NCBI GenBank assembly: GCA_050692915.1
Contig: JBOGVU010000037.1
Coordinates: 1-23,570, forward strand
Reading direction: 5' to 3'
From: CALAEC01 sp050692915
Lineage (GTDB): Bacteria > Actinomycetota > UBA4738 > CALAEC01
DNA length: 23,570 nt
Position 1 is the first letter of the stretch. Each line of letters begins with the position of its first letter. Below, piece after piece: positions 7,232 to 14,469 of the stretch. The translations under genes and the position numbers were made by a program. The notes beneath the pieces are model-generated. The model had not been told where the DNA came from. It made no database searches and worked only from the letters and a program-made list of their open reading frames with translations.

Positions 7232-9674
7232 CCGAATCGAGGCGGCCAATACTGATCCGCCGAAACGGCCTGTGAAGGAGGAAGCCACAAAGGTCCTGGG
7301 GCCAGCCTGGCAGCTGCGGCAAAAAGGCGCCTGTATGACTGTGACGATGTCTGCGGATCCGGAATCGCTGGCCGTGTGTCGGGGCTTAAATGAAGTGGTG
7401 CTACCGTGACGCGCAATTCATACGATAACCCGCCTCGCTCTGACACGCCCGGTACGTTGGTGATAGTAGTTGTAATTGTTGTGGTCCCAGGATTCCTGCA
7501 ACACGTTCGGTACTCTGTTCTCCCGCGAGCTTGGGGAGTGAATCCGGGAGGACCGATCTCTTCAATCGGAGCGAATGCGAAAGACTCTCGCGCTACGGCA
7601 GCGCCGAGTCCCGAAGCCGATTCCTTCAATATCACACCCCTGCTTAGGGTCTCAGGCAGAATCTCCAGGTCACGTTTGATTTCCTGACCGCCCGAGGCGA
7701 GAACCAGCGAGAATCCTTCCAAACGGGCACTCAGCAGATAGTCCTCAATTCCCTGTTGGACTGAACCTCGGGCCTCGATCCTGACGCTCCAAAAACCGAT
7801 TTCCCCTCGATCTAAAGTCTGCCACAAAACCGGCTGAGTAGAATCAGCAGACACGAGGGGTTGGTACCCTGATTGGCCTGCCGGGCTAAAGGACGTCGCA
7901 CGCGTGGCCTCGGGATTCTCTGATGGGCTCGGCGAGCTCCCCGAACCACCGCCTCCACCTCGCGCCAGCCTGTGTCCATCCCATTCCACGAACGAGACCG
8001 GGTTCCCACCGGCCAGGGAGAACCGGTTCTGGGTCAGGGGGTCTAGGGTCAGGGACAGGTCCCCCAGGGCGAAGCTCAGGAAGTCTTGCTGGAGGAACCG
8101 CATCGCTCCCGTCGCGAACCGCCGCGCCCCCATGTCATAGGTCTCGGATCCGGAGTCGAAGCGGCGACCGCTGTACCGGTACGGGTTGACCGGGTTCGTC
8201 GTACTGTCGTCTTGCTTGCTGATGGCGTCGTCCCGCTCACCGTAGGGCCCGTAGGCGTACGAGGCGGCCGCCCTCCCCGCGGCGCCGAACTGGTTCGGGG
8301 TCTCGTTGACCAGCAGGGAGGTGGAGCCATGGACGTCGTACGCGTACAGGAACTCCTCGGTTGAGCCCCCACCCTCGGTCCTGGTCATGGCCACCCGGTG
8401 TCCGAAGGCGTCGTATGAGTATGTCTTGGTGCCCGGGAGGTGGTCGGTTTGGGTCTCCTTGGTGGCCAGGCCTGACAGGCCCAGATAGGAGAACGCCGTG
8501 GTCCCGGGGGACGGCCACCCGTGGGACTCCTCTTCCAGGGCCACCCGGTCCAGGGCGTCGTACACGTACCGGGCCCAGTCGGTCCGCTGGCCGCCGGAGT
8601 ATTCGCGGGAGCCGACCAGCCGGTCCAGGGGATCGTAGCTGTAGTCCTGGAGCAGGTTGGGGGACGCCGTGGAACCGTCGGGGGGGAGCAGTCGGCCGCT
8701 GAGCCCGATCCCGTCGTGACGCAGTCCAGGGCCCCGGTGGGGTCGTAGAAATACTTGGCGGTCTGGCCGTCCTCGGTGAGGCTTTGGAGTCGGGTCCCCT
8801 GGTAGGAGAAGGTCCGGGTACCGGTGACGATGTCGTTCTCGGTGATGGTCTCGGTCTCGATGTTCCCTACCGGATCGAGGTCGTAGTCGGTCAGGGTTTG
8901 TTTACCGTTGTCGTGGAACACCAGGCGGTCGCGGGGGTCGTACCGCCAGGCCGCGGTGCACGCGGCCGGGAAGCACGGATCGGGGGCTCCGCCGGGATTC
9001 GGCCCGTCCAGGGTGAACACATCTCGCGTCCTGTGGCCGTTGAGGTAGATCCCGTTGTCGTCGAGGTACGATACTTCGTGGGACTCCAGGACCTCGTTGA
9101 GGTGGTTCTTGGTACTCAGAGTCCGCAGCAGCCCGTTGGGGAACCAGTCCCAGGCGGTGGTCTGCTTGGTGTCCCAGGTGCAGGAGCCGTTCCCGCGCTT
9201 GATTGTCCGCAAGAGCTCCCACCCGGTAGCGGCCCACACGTTCTCCACCCGCCGGTCATCGGCGCACCCGGGCTGGTCCCCCTTGTTGACGTGGCTCTCC
9301 AGCCAGTCGGCCTGGTCGTAGGTGAACGTATTAACTCGGCTCCCGTCGGTCCGCTCCTCCACGTTGCCGTTCGGGTCGTACCGGTAGGTGGTGGTCCGGT
9401 AGGTGCCCTCGATGGACTTCTTGTCCTCCACCCTGGTGACCCGGTCCACCCAGTCGTAGACGGCCTTGATCTCCATGGGCCCGTCGCGCTCGTCGGCCAC
9501 CCCGGTGGCGTCGACCGCCCGGACCATGTTGTTGTTCTGGTCGTACTCGTAGAACACCCGGTTCCCGTCGCGGTCGTGCCGCTCCCGCAGGGTCCCGTCG
9601 GGGAAGTAGGCCCACAGCATCTGCTCGGAGAGGTCGATCCGGCCCGGCTGGTCTGGGTGGACCGGGGCCCGCAT
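7228..9674 (-). pseudogene. RHS/YD-repeat protein, 5'-truncated and frameshifted, with variable C-terminal tip
   Basis: Two overlapping frames together encode about 815 residues. The upstream frame (from 9674) has YD repeats such as YFPDGTLRERHDRDGN, TTYRYDPNGNVEERTDG and YDLDPVGNIETETI; the downstream frame continues with YSYDPLDRLVG, YVYDALDRVALEEE and TKTYSYDAFGHRVAMTR. They join at a run of seven G (8680-8686; C7 in the coding strand), where one base is lost or gained. The RHS core ends with NRFSLAGGNPVSFVEWDGH (about 7977-8033), after which a Gly/Ser linker and about 245 residues of unrecognised tip follow. RHS proteins normally exceed 1,000-1,500 residues with a leader, so the N-terminal part is missing; the frame runs directly into the tRNA fragment at 9694. 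G+C is 46/60 at 8221-8280 in the core but 30/60 at 7441-7500 in the tip. The last 60 or so tip residues may be read-through. Confidence 0.85.
8680..8686 (-). repeat. G7/C7 homopolymer at RHS frameshift
   Basis: Seven consecutive G on the plus strand. The YD-repeat reading frame changes exactly here: upstream reads ADCSPP, downstream DGSTASPNLLQDYSYD. Eight or five C in the coding strand would restore one frame. Confidence 0.8.
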
Positions 9675-9693
9675 CCGCTGCCACCCCTGGGCG

Positions 9694-9732
9694 TTACAAG
9701 GCGGAGGTCGGTGGTTCGACCACCAGCGCCCA
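9694..9732 (+). repeat. tRNA-Val 3'-half fragment 1 (att-like)
   Basis: The segment starts in the anticodon loop (TTACAA), continues through GGCGG, a T arm GGTGG-TTCGA-CCACC lacking two loop bases (TA), and AGCGCCCA. No 5' half precedes it. It is nearly identical to the fragment at 14175 and shares the anticodon-loop, anticodon-stem and acceptor parts with the intact tRNA at 6281, but has a different T stem. The RHS frame breaks off at its left edge and the cyclase gene ends 35 bp to its right. Confidence 0.85.
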
Positions 9733-9767
9733 CCACAGCGTTGGTGCCAGGTATCCTGCTTCTCAGC

Positions 9768-10973
9768 CTAGCCGTCAGCCCTGCCGACGAGCCGCCAGGT
9801 CTCCACCTCGCCCTTGCCTTTCACGTCGATGAGCCCGATCGGCTCGGTGACGAAGTTGTCGCGCAGCAGCTCCCAGGTGGGGCGGGTGATCTGGATCTCG
9901 TCTGATGTCCCGTGCGACTCCATACGGCTCGCCATGTTCACCGTGTCGCCCCAGAGGTCGTAGAGGAAGCGGCGGCGTCCGATCACGCCCGCCACCACCG
10001 GGCCCGAGCTGATCCCGATCCGGAGCCGGAGGTCGCTTCCCGGAAGGCACGTCCGGGCGCAGTCCTTCATCTCGAGCGCGAGCCCGGCAAGCGCGTGCGC
10101 GTGGTCGGGCCGGGGCCGGGGAACGCCCGCCGCGACCATGTAGCAGTCGCCGATCGTCTTGATCTTCTCGACTTCGTAGCGGTCGACGAGCTCGTCAAAA
10201 CTCGTGAACAGACGGTCGAGCATCCCGACCACCTCGCGTGGGTCGAGTCGGCTTGCAAGCCGAGTGAAGTCGACGACATCCGCGAAGAGGATGCTGGCGT
10301 CGTCAAAGTGGTCCGCGATCGCGTTGGGCTCGGCCTGCAGGCGCTGGGCGATCTCCTCGGGGAGGATGTTCAGCAGGAGCGCCTCGACGCGGGCCTGTGC
10401 GGTGTCCCGTCCCCGCGCGAAGGTCACCAGCAACATCACCGCCACGAGCGATACCCCGACGATGTTGAGGACGTCGAAGGTCCCGACGAAACCCTCGGGC
10501 AAGCTGGCGCCGTCCGGCCGGACGACTTCGGATAGAACGAGCACGAGCACGAGGGTGACGACGAAGGCCGCGAACCACGGCCAGGCTCGCCTGGGGCGGT
10601 CGAAGGCGACCGCGCCGAGTGGCGCAAGGAGCGACCACACGACCACCGAGCTTGAGTCGTCGAGGCCGCCGAGCATGATGGTCCCGAGCGCGGGCGCGAC
10701 AAGGATCAGCAGGAACTGCGCCGTCCGTAGGAAGGCGAAGTTCCGGTTCCGGGCGAAGACGGCGAGGCTGAGGATCGATCCGGAGACGTACGCCCACGGC
10801 GTGAGCGCGACCGCCTCCTCGCCAATAACCCAATAGAGAAAGCCCCAGAGGAATGCGACTGGGAGGATGAACATGGCGATTCCGACGAGCAGCCGTTTGC
10901 GGAAGCGCAGGTCAGTCGAGTCGGCATGGTCCGCCCCGATCGACAGAACGCGGTCTCGCAGCGCCGCGATCAT
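9768..10973 (-). CDS. Membrane-anchored class III adenylate cyclase
   Basis: A 401-residue protein. Residues 25-185 hold about six membrane helices; a short coiled linker with LLLNILPEEIAQRLQ (199-213) leads into the catalytic domain (about 225-395). Key residues are all present: metal ligands Asp232 (FADVVDFT) and Asp276 (KTIGDCYM), adenine-selecting Lys272 and Asp339 (FLYDLWGDTVN), and transition-state Asn346 and Arg350 (VNMASRM). This set predicts cAMP rather than cGMP synthesis. The active enzyme should be a homodimer facing the cytoplasm, with the membrane part as sensor. A TACACT hexamer 8 nt before the ATG suggests leaderless transcription. It lies between the two tRNA-Val fragments, with no obvious link to the lar genes. 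Confidence 0.95.
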   Translation of the reverse strand: MIAALRDRVLSIGADHADSTDLRFRKRLLVGIAMFILPVAFLWGFLYWVIGEEAVALTPWAYVSGSILSLAVFARNRNFAFLRTAQFLLILVAPALGTIMLGGLDDSSSVVVWSLLAPLGAVAFDRPRRAWPWFAAFVVTLVLVLVLSEVVRPDGASLPEGFVGTFDVLNIVGVSLVAVMLLVTFARGRDTAQARVEALLLNILPEEIAQRLQAEPNAIADHFDDASILFADVVDFTRLASRLDPREVVGMLDRLFTSFDELVDRYEVEKIKTIGDCYMVAAGVPRPRPDHAHALAGLALEMKDCARTCLPGSDLRLRIGISSGPVVAGVIGRRRFLYDLWGDTVNMASRMESHGTSDEIQITRPTWELLRDNFVTEPIGLIDVKGKGEVETWRLVGRADG

Positions 10974-11622
10974 GACGGACGAGTGTAGTCGACGCCGTTC
11001 GGTCGTGTCGGTAGGGTCCGGAGTTTCCTAACGGCGTCGGGCTGCACGCAACGTGATCATCAGGCGATCGCGGGTCAACGCGTCGATCCTGGCTGGCAAG
11101 CTCCGGACCGCGATCCTGTGGCCGCTCGGGGGCGGTCCCGCCGGGTCCGGGAAGTGGTCCCGCTCCCACACCCGGGACGCGGACACCGGCCGGCGGGTGG
11201 CTCAGCGATCACCACCCCGGCCCGGCCACCGCCAGGTCTGCCGGTCCGGGCTCCGGCGCCAGGCCTCCATCCTCGAGGACGTGCTGGACGGCGGTGAGTT
11301 CTGCGTCGGACCGCTCGACGTCCTTCCCACCATCGACGACGTTGGACGGGTGTAAGGGATTCGTTGCCTACCCCGAGTCGCATCGGTGGGAAACCCCAAG
11401 CAGGACCTTTTGACGCGTCAGACGTCGTGGCCACGCCCTCAGATCAAAGCGCACGTCGCTCCCGCGCCTTCTCGCTCACCGAATAAGCACCGACCACGAC
11501 TGCTCCCTGGCCGAGGGGCCGTGATCACGACTGGACGCATATGCCCTTGGAGCCTCGGACGCCCGTGGCCGACGCGAAGGAGTAAGGCGCCCGGTTTGCG
11601 GCTCAGCCCGCGATTACCGCCT
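10974..11622. other. Intergenic, about 650 bp; no confident gene
   Basis: No recognisable domain on either strand. The stretch around 11218-11349 looks coding-like in codon position bias on both strands (plus strand ends LDVLPTIDDVGRV at TAA 11353-11355; minus strand reads DVERSDAELTAVQHVLEDGG and ends at TGA near 11206), so it may be a gene relic. In particular, no sequence resembling the C-terminal domain of LarC follows the larC stop here. Confidence 0.4.
10982..10987 (-). promoter_or_regulatory. Candidate -10 element of the membrane cyclase gene
   Basis: On the minus strand TACACT (TANNNT) lies 8 nt before the ATG at 10973, so transcription would begin at or next to the start codon. Confidence 0.4.
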
Positions 11623-12344
11623 TCAGCCCATGGGGGTCTCTCCCAGCACGACCCTAGTCAATCTGGTCGTGCCTCCAGCCAGCGTCGTCGCTCCGAAGCC
11701 GGCGGCGACCCCCGTCATGCTGGGCTCGGGCCCGATTTCGCTTGCCAGGCTCGCGACCAAGGCTGCACCAGTTGGCGTTGTAAGCTCGCCCTTCCGGCCG
11801 CCGACGATGCTCGGCAGACCGCGTAGCAGTTCCGCGGTCGCCGGTGCCGGCACCCGTAGGACGCCGTGCGATGTCCGGACCGTGCCTCGACCTGTCGAGA
11901 TCGGGGACGCGACCACCGTGTCCACCCGGAGCGTTTCCATGGCCACCGCCGCCCCAGCCACGCACACGATGGACTCAACCTGGCCAACCTCGTGGAATAC
12001 CACTGCCTCTGTCGTGGTGCCGTGGACCCGGGCCTCAGCCCGGGCCAGCCGTCGGTAGACCTCCGTCGACACACGGCTCGCGGAGTCACCGAGCCGGGCA
12101 GAGCGGATATCCGTTCGACGTCGCCGAGCCGCCGGCTCGCCGTCCGCTCCTCAGACGTCACGGTCAAGCGTATCGCCACCATTGAGCCAACGTGCACCTC
12201 GTCCATCTGCAGTTCGAACGCCGGCAGGTCGAGCGTCCCTACTGTCGTTCGGATGGCGGACGGATCCCCGCCGGCAGAGAGGAGCGATGCCAGGAGGGTG
12301 GCCGCGGAGATCCCGCCGGAGCAGTCGAGGTAGGCGAGCTTCAC
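11623..12344 (-). pseudogene. larC: Nickel insertion protein LarC, N-terminal part only, frameshifted
   Basis: LarC is the CTP-dependent cyclometallase that inserts nickel into the pincer cofactor of lactate racemase. The start GTG (12344) overlaps the larB stop as GTGA. The N-terminus VKLAYLDCSGGISAATLL matches LarC, but the usual GISGDM motif reads GISAAT. The frame changes near 12109 (after GDVERI) and resumes as IRSARLGDSASRVSTEVYRRL, then LARAEARVHG, FHEVGQVESIVCVAGAA and TPTGAALVASLASEIG, all typical LarC blocks. Restoring one base gives about 240 residues ending TRVVLGETPMG, where full LarC proteins continue for some 130-150 residues. In Lactiplantibacillus plantarum LarC is made from larC1 and larC2 by ribosomal frameshifting; no larC2 equivalent was found downstream here. 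Probably non-functional unless the missing half is elsewhere. Confidence 0.85.
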
Positions 12345-13093
12345 TGTCCGCGACGGAGGATGCGGTGCGCCGCCATGGCGGCGTTGAATCCTCCGTCCAC
12401 GTTTACCACGACCACTCCGGGGGCGCACGATGAGAGCATCGCCAACAGCGCTGCGAGCCCGCCGAAGCTCGCCCCGTAGCCGACGCTGGTGGGCACGGCG
12501 ACGACTGGGGTCGAGACCAGGCCGGCCACCACCGACGGAAGGGCCCCCTCCATCCCTGCCACCGCAATGACGCAGTCCGCGGCTTCGAGATCGTCTCGAT
12601 AGGCGACCACCCGATGGATCCCAGCCACCCCGACGTCGACGATCCGGTCCACCTTGAGGCCCAGCGCCTCAGACACGATGGCCGCCTCCTCGGCGACCGG
12701 ACCGTCCGCTGTTCCAGCCGACACCACGGCGACAGCGCCGGCTGGCTCATCCTTGACCGGCCCGGCCACGACCAGCCGGGCTGTCTCGTGGTAGACGGCC
12801 TCGGGAAGGACCCCTCGCACAGCGCGATGCTGCGCCGGCGTCGCCCTGGTCACCAGGATCGGTCGAGATCCGGCGTCGGCCAGGGACGCGGCGATGCGCG
12901 CGCACTCGTCGGGGGCCTTCCCTGGCCCGAACACCGCCTCGGGCTGGCCGGTGCGGACATGCCGATGGGCATCGATCTTCGCCATGCCGAGATCGACGAA
13001 CGACATCTCAGCGAGGATCTGGGCGGCCTCCTCGGCGCTGATCTCCCCACCGGCCACGCGATCAAAGAGGTCCCGCAATCCATCGACGTCCAT
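12341..13093 (-). CDS. larB: LarB, pyridinium-3,5-dicarboxylate mononucleotide synthase (NPN cofactor biosynthesis)
   Basis: LarB carboxylates and hydrolyses nicotinic acid adenine dinucleotide in the first step of nickel-pincer nucleotide synthesis. The 250-residue protein has the LarB N-terminal helix (GGEISAEEAAQIL) and the family block VDLGMAKIDAHRHVRTGQPEAVFGPGK split over residues 33-59, then a PurE-like carboxylase domain: VVSAGTADGPVAEEA (124-138), DVGVAGIHRV, VAGMEGALPSVVAGL (178-192), PTSVGYGASFGG (201-212) and NVDGGFNAAMAAHRI near the end. Start ATG 13093 is chosen because the upstream extension is not family-like. A TACCAT hexamer lies 9 nt upstream. It overlaps larC by 4 bp and is divergent from larE, with 52 bp between. 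Confidence 0.95.
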   Translation of the reverse strand: MDVDGLRDLFDRVAGGEISAEEAAQILAEMSFVDLGMAKIDAHRHVRTGQPEAVFGPGKAPDECARIAASLADAGSRPILVTRATPAQHRAVRGVLPEAVYHETARLVVAGPVKDEPAGAVAVVSAGTADGPVAEEAAIVSEALGLKVDRIVDVGVAGIHRVVAYRDDLEAADCVIAVAGMEGALPSVVAGLVSTPVVAVPTSVGYGASFGGLAALLAMLSSCAPGVVVVNVDGGFNAAMAAHRILRRGQ

Positions 13094-13102
13094 GGCCGGG
13101 AC

Positions 13103-13108
13103 ATGGTA
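13103..13108 (-). promoter_or_regulatory. Candidate -10 element of larB
   Basis: Minus-strand TACCAT, 9 nt before the larB ATG (13093), implies a leaderless or nearly leaderless larBC transcript. Confidence 0.4.
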
Positions 13109-13132
13109 CCCATGCCGCCCGCTGTCCCGCCG

Positions 13133-13138
13133 TAGAAT
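13133..13138 (+). promoter_or_regulatory. Candidate -10 element of larE
   Basis: TAGAAT, one mismatch from TATAAT, ends 7 nt before the larE GTG at 13146. A start point at the GTG itself is expected, giving a leaderless mRNA. No ribosome site is present, in agreement. Confidence 0.5.
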
Positions 13139-13145
13139 CCCCTCG

Positions 13146-14045
13146 GTGGCGACGACGGCGACTCCGCCGAGTAAGCTCGACACGCTCGAGCGAGTGCTCA
13201 GGCGGCTCAGGGGCGCCGCCATAGCCTTCTCGGGCGGCGCGGACAGCGCCTTCCTCGCCTTCGTGGCTCACCGGACCCTCGGCGACGACATGGTCGCCGT
13301 GACGGCGGACTCGCCCTCGCTGCCCCGCCGGGAGCTCGCCGAGGCCGCCGCGTTCGCCAGGGAGCACGGCATACCACACCGCGTGGTCCCGACCTCGGAG
13401 CTGGCTGATCCGCGCTACGCGAAGAACGCGGGGGACCGCTGCGCCTGGTGCAAGGAGGCGCTCATGGACGCCCTCCTGACGAGGGACGAATTCTCGGGGC
13501 CGGTCCTCCTCGGCGTCAACATCGACGATCTCCGCGATCACCGCCCCGGGCAGGCGAGGGCCCTCCACCGGGGCGCGCGCTTTCCCCTTGTCGAGGCCGG
13601 CCTGTCGAAGGGAGAGATCCGAAGCATTTCACGGACGTTCGGCCTGTCCACCTGGAACAAGCCCGCCGCCGCGTGTCTGTCTTCCAGGATCGCTTACGGT
13701 GTGCCGGTCACCGAGGCGGCCCTCGCACGAGTGGAACGCGCCGAGGAGGCCCTTCGCGGTCTCGGGTTCTCCGGAAACCTGCGGGTCCGCGACCACGGAG
13801 GTGACCTCGCCCGCATTGAGGTTGACCTTCAGGAGGTGGGTGCGCTTCTCCGTCGCCGCGAGGAGGTGGTCCGCGCCCTGAAGGAGGCGGGGTTCCGATT
13901 CGTAACTGTCGACCTCGAGGGCTACCGGTCGGGCAGCCAGAACGTCCTGCTGACCCTTGGCACCGCGGTGAGAGCCTCGGTGGACAGCGCCCGCCCTCCG
14001 AATCGGCAAAGCGGATCTGTCCTTTCCGGAGACCAAGCAGATTAA
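13146..14045 (+). CDS. larE: LarE, ATP-dependent sulfur transferase (NPN cofactor biosynthesis)
   Basis: LarE adenylates the pyridinium dicarboxylate intermediate and turns its carboxylates into thiocarboxylates, using an active-site Cys as sulfur donor or an iron-sulfur cluster in multi-Cys versions. The 299-residue protein has the PP-loop FSGGADSAF (28-36), the NAGDRCAWCKEAL block (94-106), LGVNIDDLRDHRPG (122-135) and the signature WNKPAAACLSSRIAYG (170-185). Cys177 corresponds to the sacrificial Cys176 of L. plantarum LarE. The conserved domain ends at VDLEGYRSGSQN; the last 35 or so residues look like read-through and finish in an AT-rich stretch. GTG start fits the -10 at 13133. No larA racemase gene is in the window, so the cofactor user must be elsewhere. 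Confidence 0.95.
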   Translation: MATTATPPSKLDTLERVLRRLRGAAIAFSGGADSAFLAFVAHRTLGDDMVAVTADSPSLPRRELAEAAAFAREHGIPHRVVPTSELADPRYAKNAGDRCAWCKEALMDALLTRDEFSGPVLLGVNIDDLRDHRPGQARALHRGARFPLVEAGLSKGEIRSISRTFGLSTWNKPAAACLSSRIAYGVPVTEAALARVERAEEALRGLGFSGNLRVRDHGGDLARIEVDLQEVGALLRRREEVVRALKEAGFRFVTVDLEGYRSGSQNVLLTLGTAVRASVDSARPPNRQSGSVLSGDQAD

Positions 14046-14174
14046 GCAAAAAAAAAAGTACGCAGAACCCATTCAAGCCGACGGCAAGGGACCGCAGCGA
14101 TTCGGGATGCTGATGTTGCTCTCACCTGCGCCGATGGGTATTTGACCAGGTGGAGGGCCTGCCAAGAAGCGCGA

Positions 14175-14215
14175 TTACAAGGCGGAGGTCGGTGGTTCGA
14201 TACCACCAGCGCCCA
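14175..14215 (+). repeat. tRNA-Val 3'-half fragment 2 (att-like)
   Basis: Starts in the anticodon loop (TTACAA), then GGCGG, AGGTC, a perfect T arm GGTGG-TTCGATA-CCACC, and AGCGCCCA. No D arm or 5' acceptor strand precedes it. It matches the fragment at 9694 except for the two loop bases TA missing there. In both copies CTGCCA lies 10 nt before TTACAA. Confidence 0.87.
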
Positions 14216-14457
14216 CAGGAGAAACCCCAGATCAAGGCGCCTGTCGGCCCGCTTCCAGCAGGGCTCGCACAAGGAACGACCACTTCCTCTAGGCCGGTGC
14301 GGATCAGGTCTTCATCGGCGAGGACGCATGGCGTGAGGTGACCCCTGACGGGTTCCGGTTGGTCGAGGTAGGCAAATGTTCGATCTGAAGGGAATCGCCT
14401 GGCCGGTGAAGATCTACAAAGCCGTTCGTTGAGTCGTCTGCGTGGCCAGACCATGGG

Positions 14458-14463
14458 TACGCT
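14458..14463 (+). promoter_or_regulatory. Candidate -10 element of the S9 peptidase gene
   Basis: TACGCT ends 6 nt before the ATG at 14470, again the arrangement of a leaderless transcript. Confidence 0.4.
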
Positions 14464-14469
14464 ACGGGG

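Larger units (their letters stand above)
6281..14215 (+). other. Candidate tRNA-Val-associated accretion zone
   Basis: The zone runs from the intact tRNA-Val gene to the second 3'-half fragment. It contains two blocks separated by the first fragment: lipoprotein + truncated RHS gene (6353-9693) and membrane cyclase + larCBE (9733-14174). Direct orientation of all three tRNA 3' segments is what serial site-specific insertion at a tRNA gene would leave. Against this, no integrase, transposase or phage gene is visible, and the fragments' T arm differs from the intact tRNA, so they would have come with the incoming DNA or from another tRNA-Val gene. Confidence 0.35.
14046..14469. other. Intergenic, about 420 bp, with A10 run and tRNA fragment
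   Basis: It begins with ten A in a row (14048-14057) directly after the larE stop, contains the tRNA-Val fragment at 14175-14215, and at about 14308-14388 holds a short open stretch reading VFIGEDAWREVTPDGFRLV with no start codon (a stop lies just upstream), possibly the tail of a lost gene. No intact gene. Confidence 0.5.

Noticed and set aside
8784..9905. 373-residue plus-strand ORF
   Set aside because: Antisense to the YD-repeat region; its Val/Gly/Pro-rich repeats mirror the repeats on the other strand and it has no domain.
11053..11355. 100-residue plus-strand ORF in the cyclase-larC gap
   Set aside because: No ribosome site, no recognisable domain, and a coding-like reading on the opposite strand as well; left as an intergenic note.
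6281..14215. Calling the zone a prophage or integrative conjugative element
   Set aside because: No integrase, excisionase, replication, transfer or structural phage gene can be seen; only the tRNA fragments support mobility.
14042..14272. Minus-strand ORFs over the tRNA fragments (reading like ALVVSNHRPPPC or RTTDLRLV)
   Set aside because: These are antisense translations of tRNA-Val 3' halves, a common source of false proteins; the same applies to the ORF across the intact tRNA (6292-6678).
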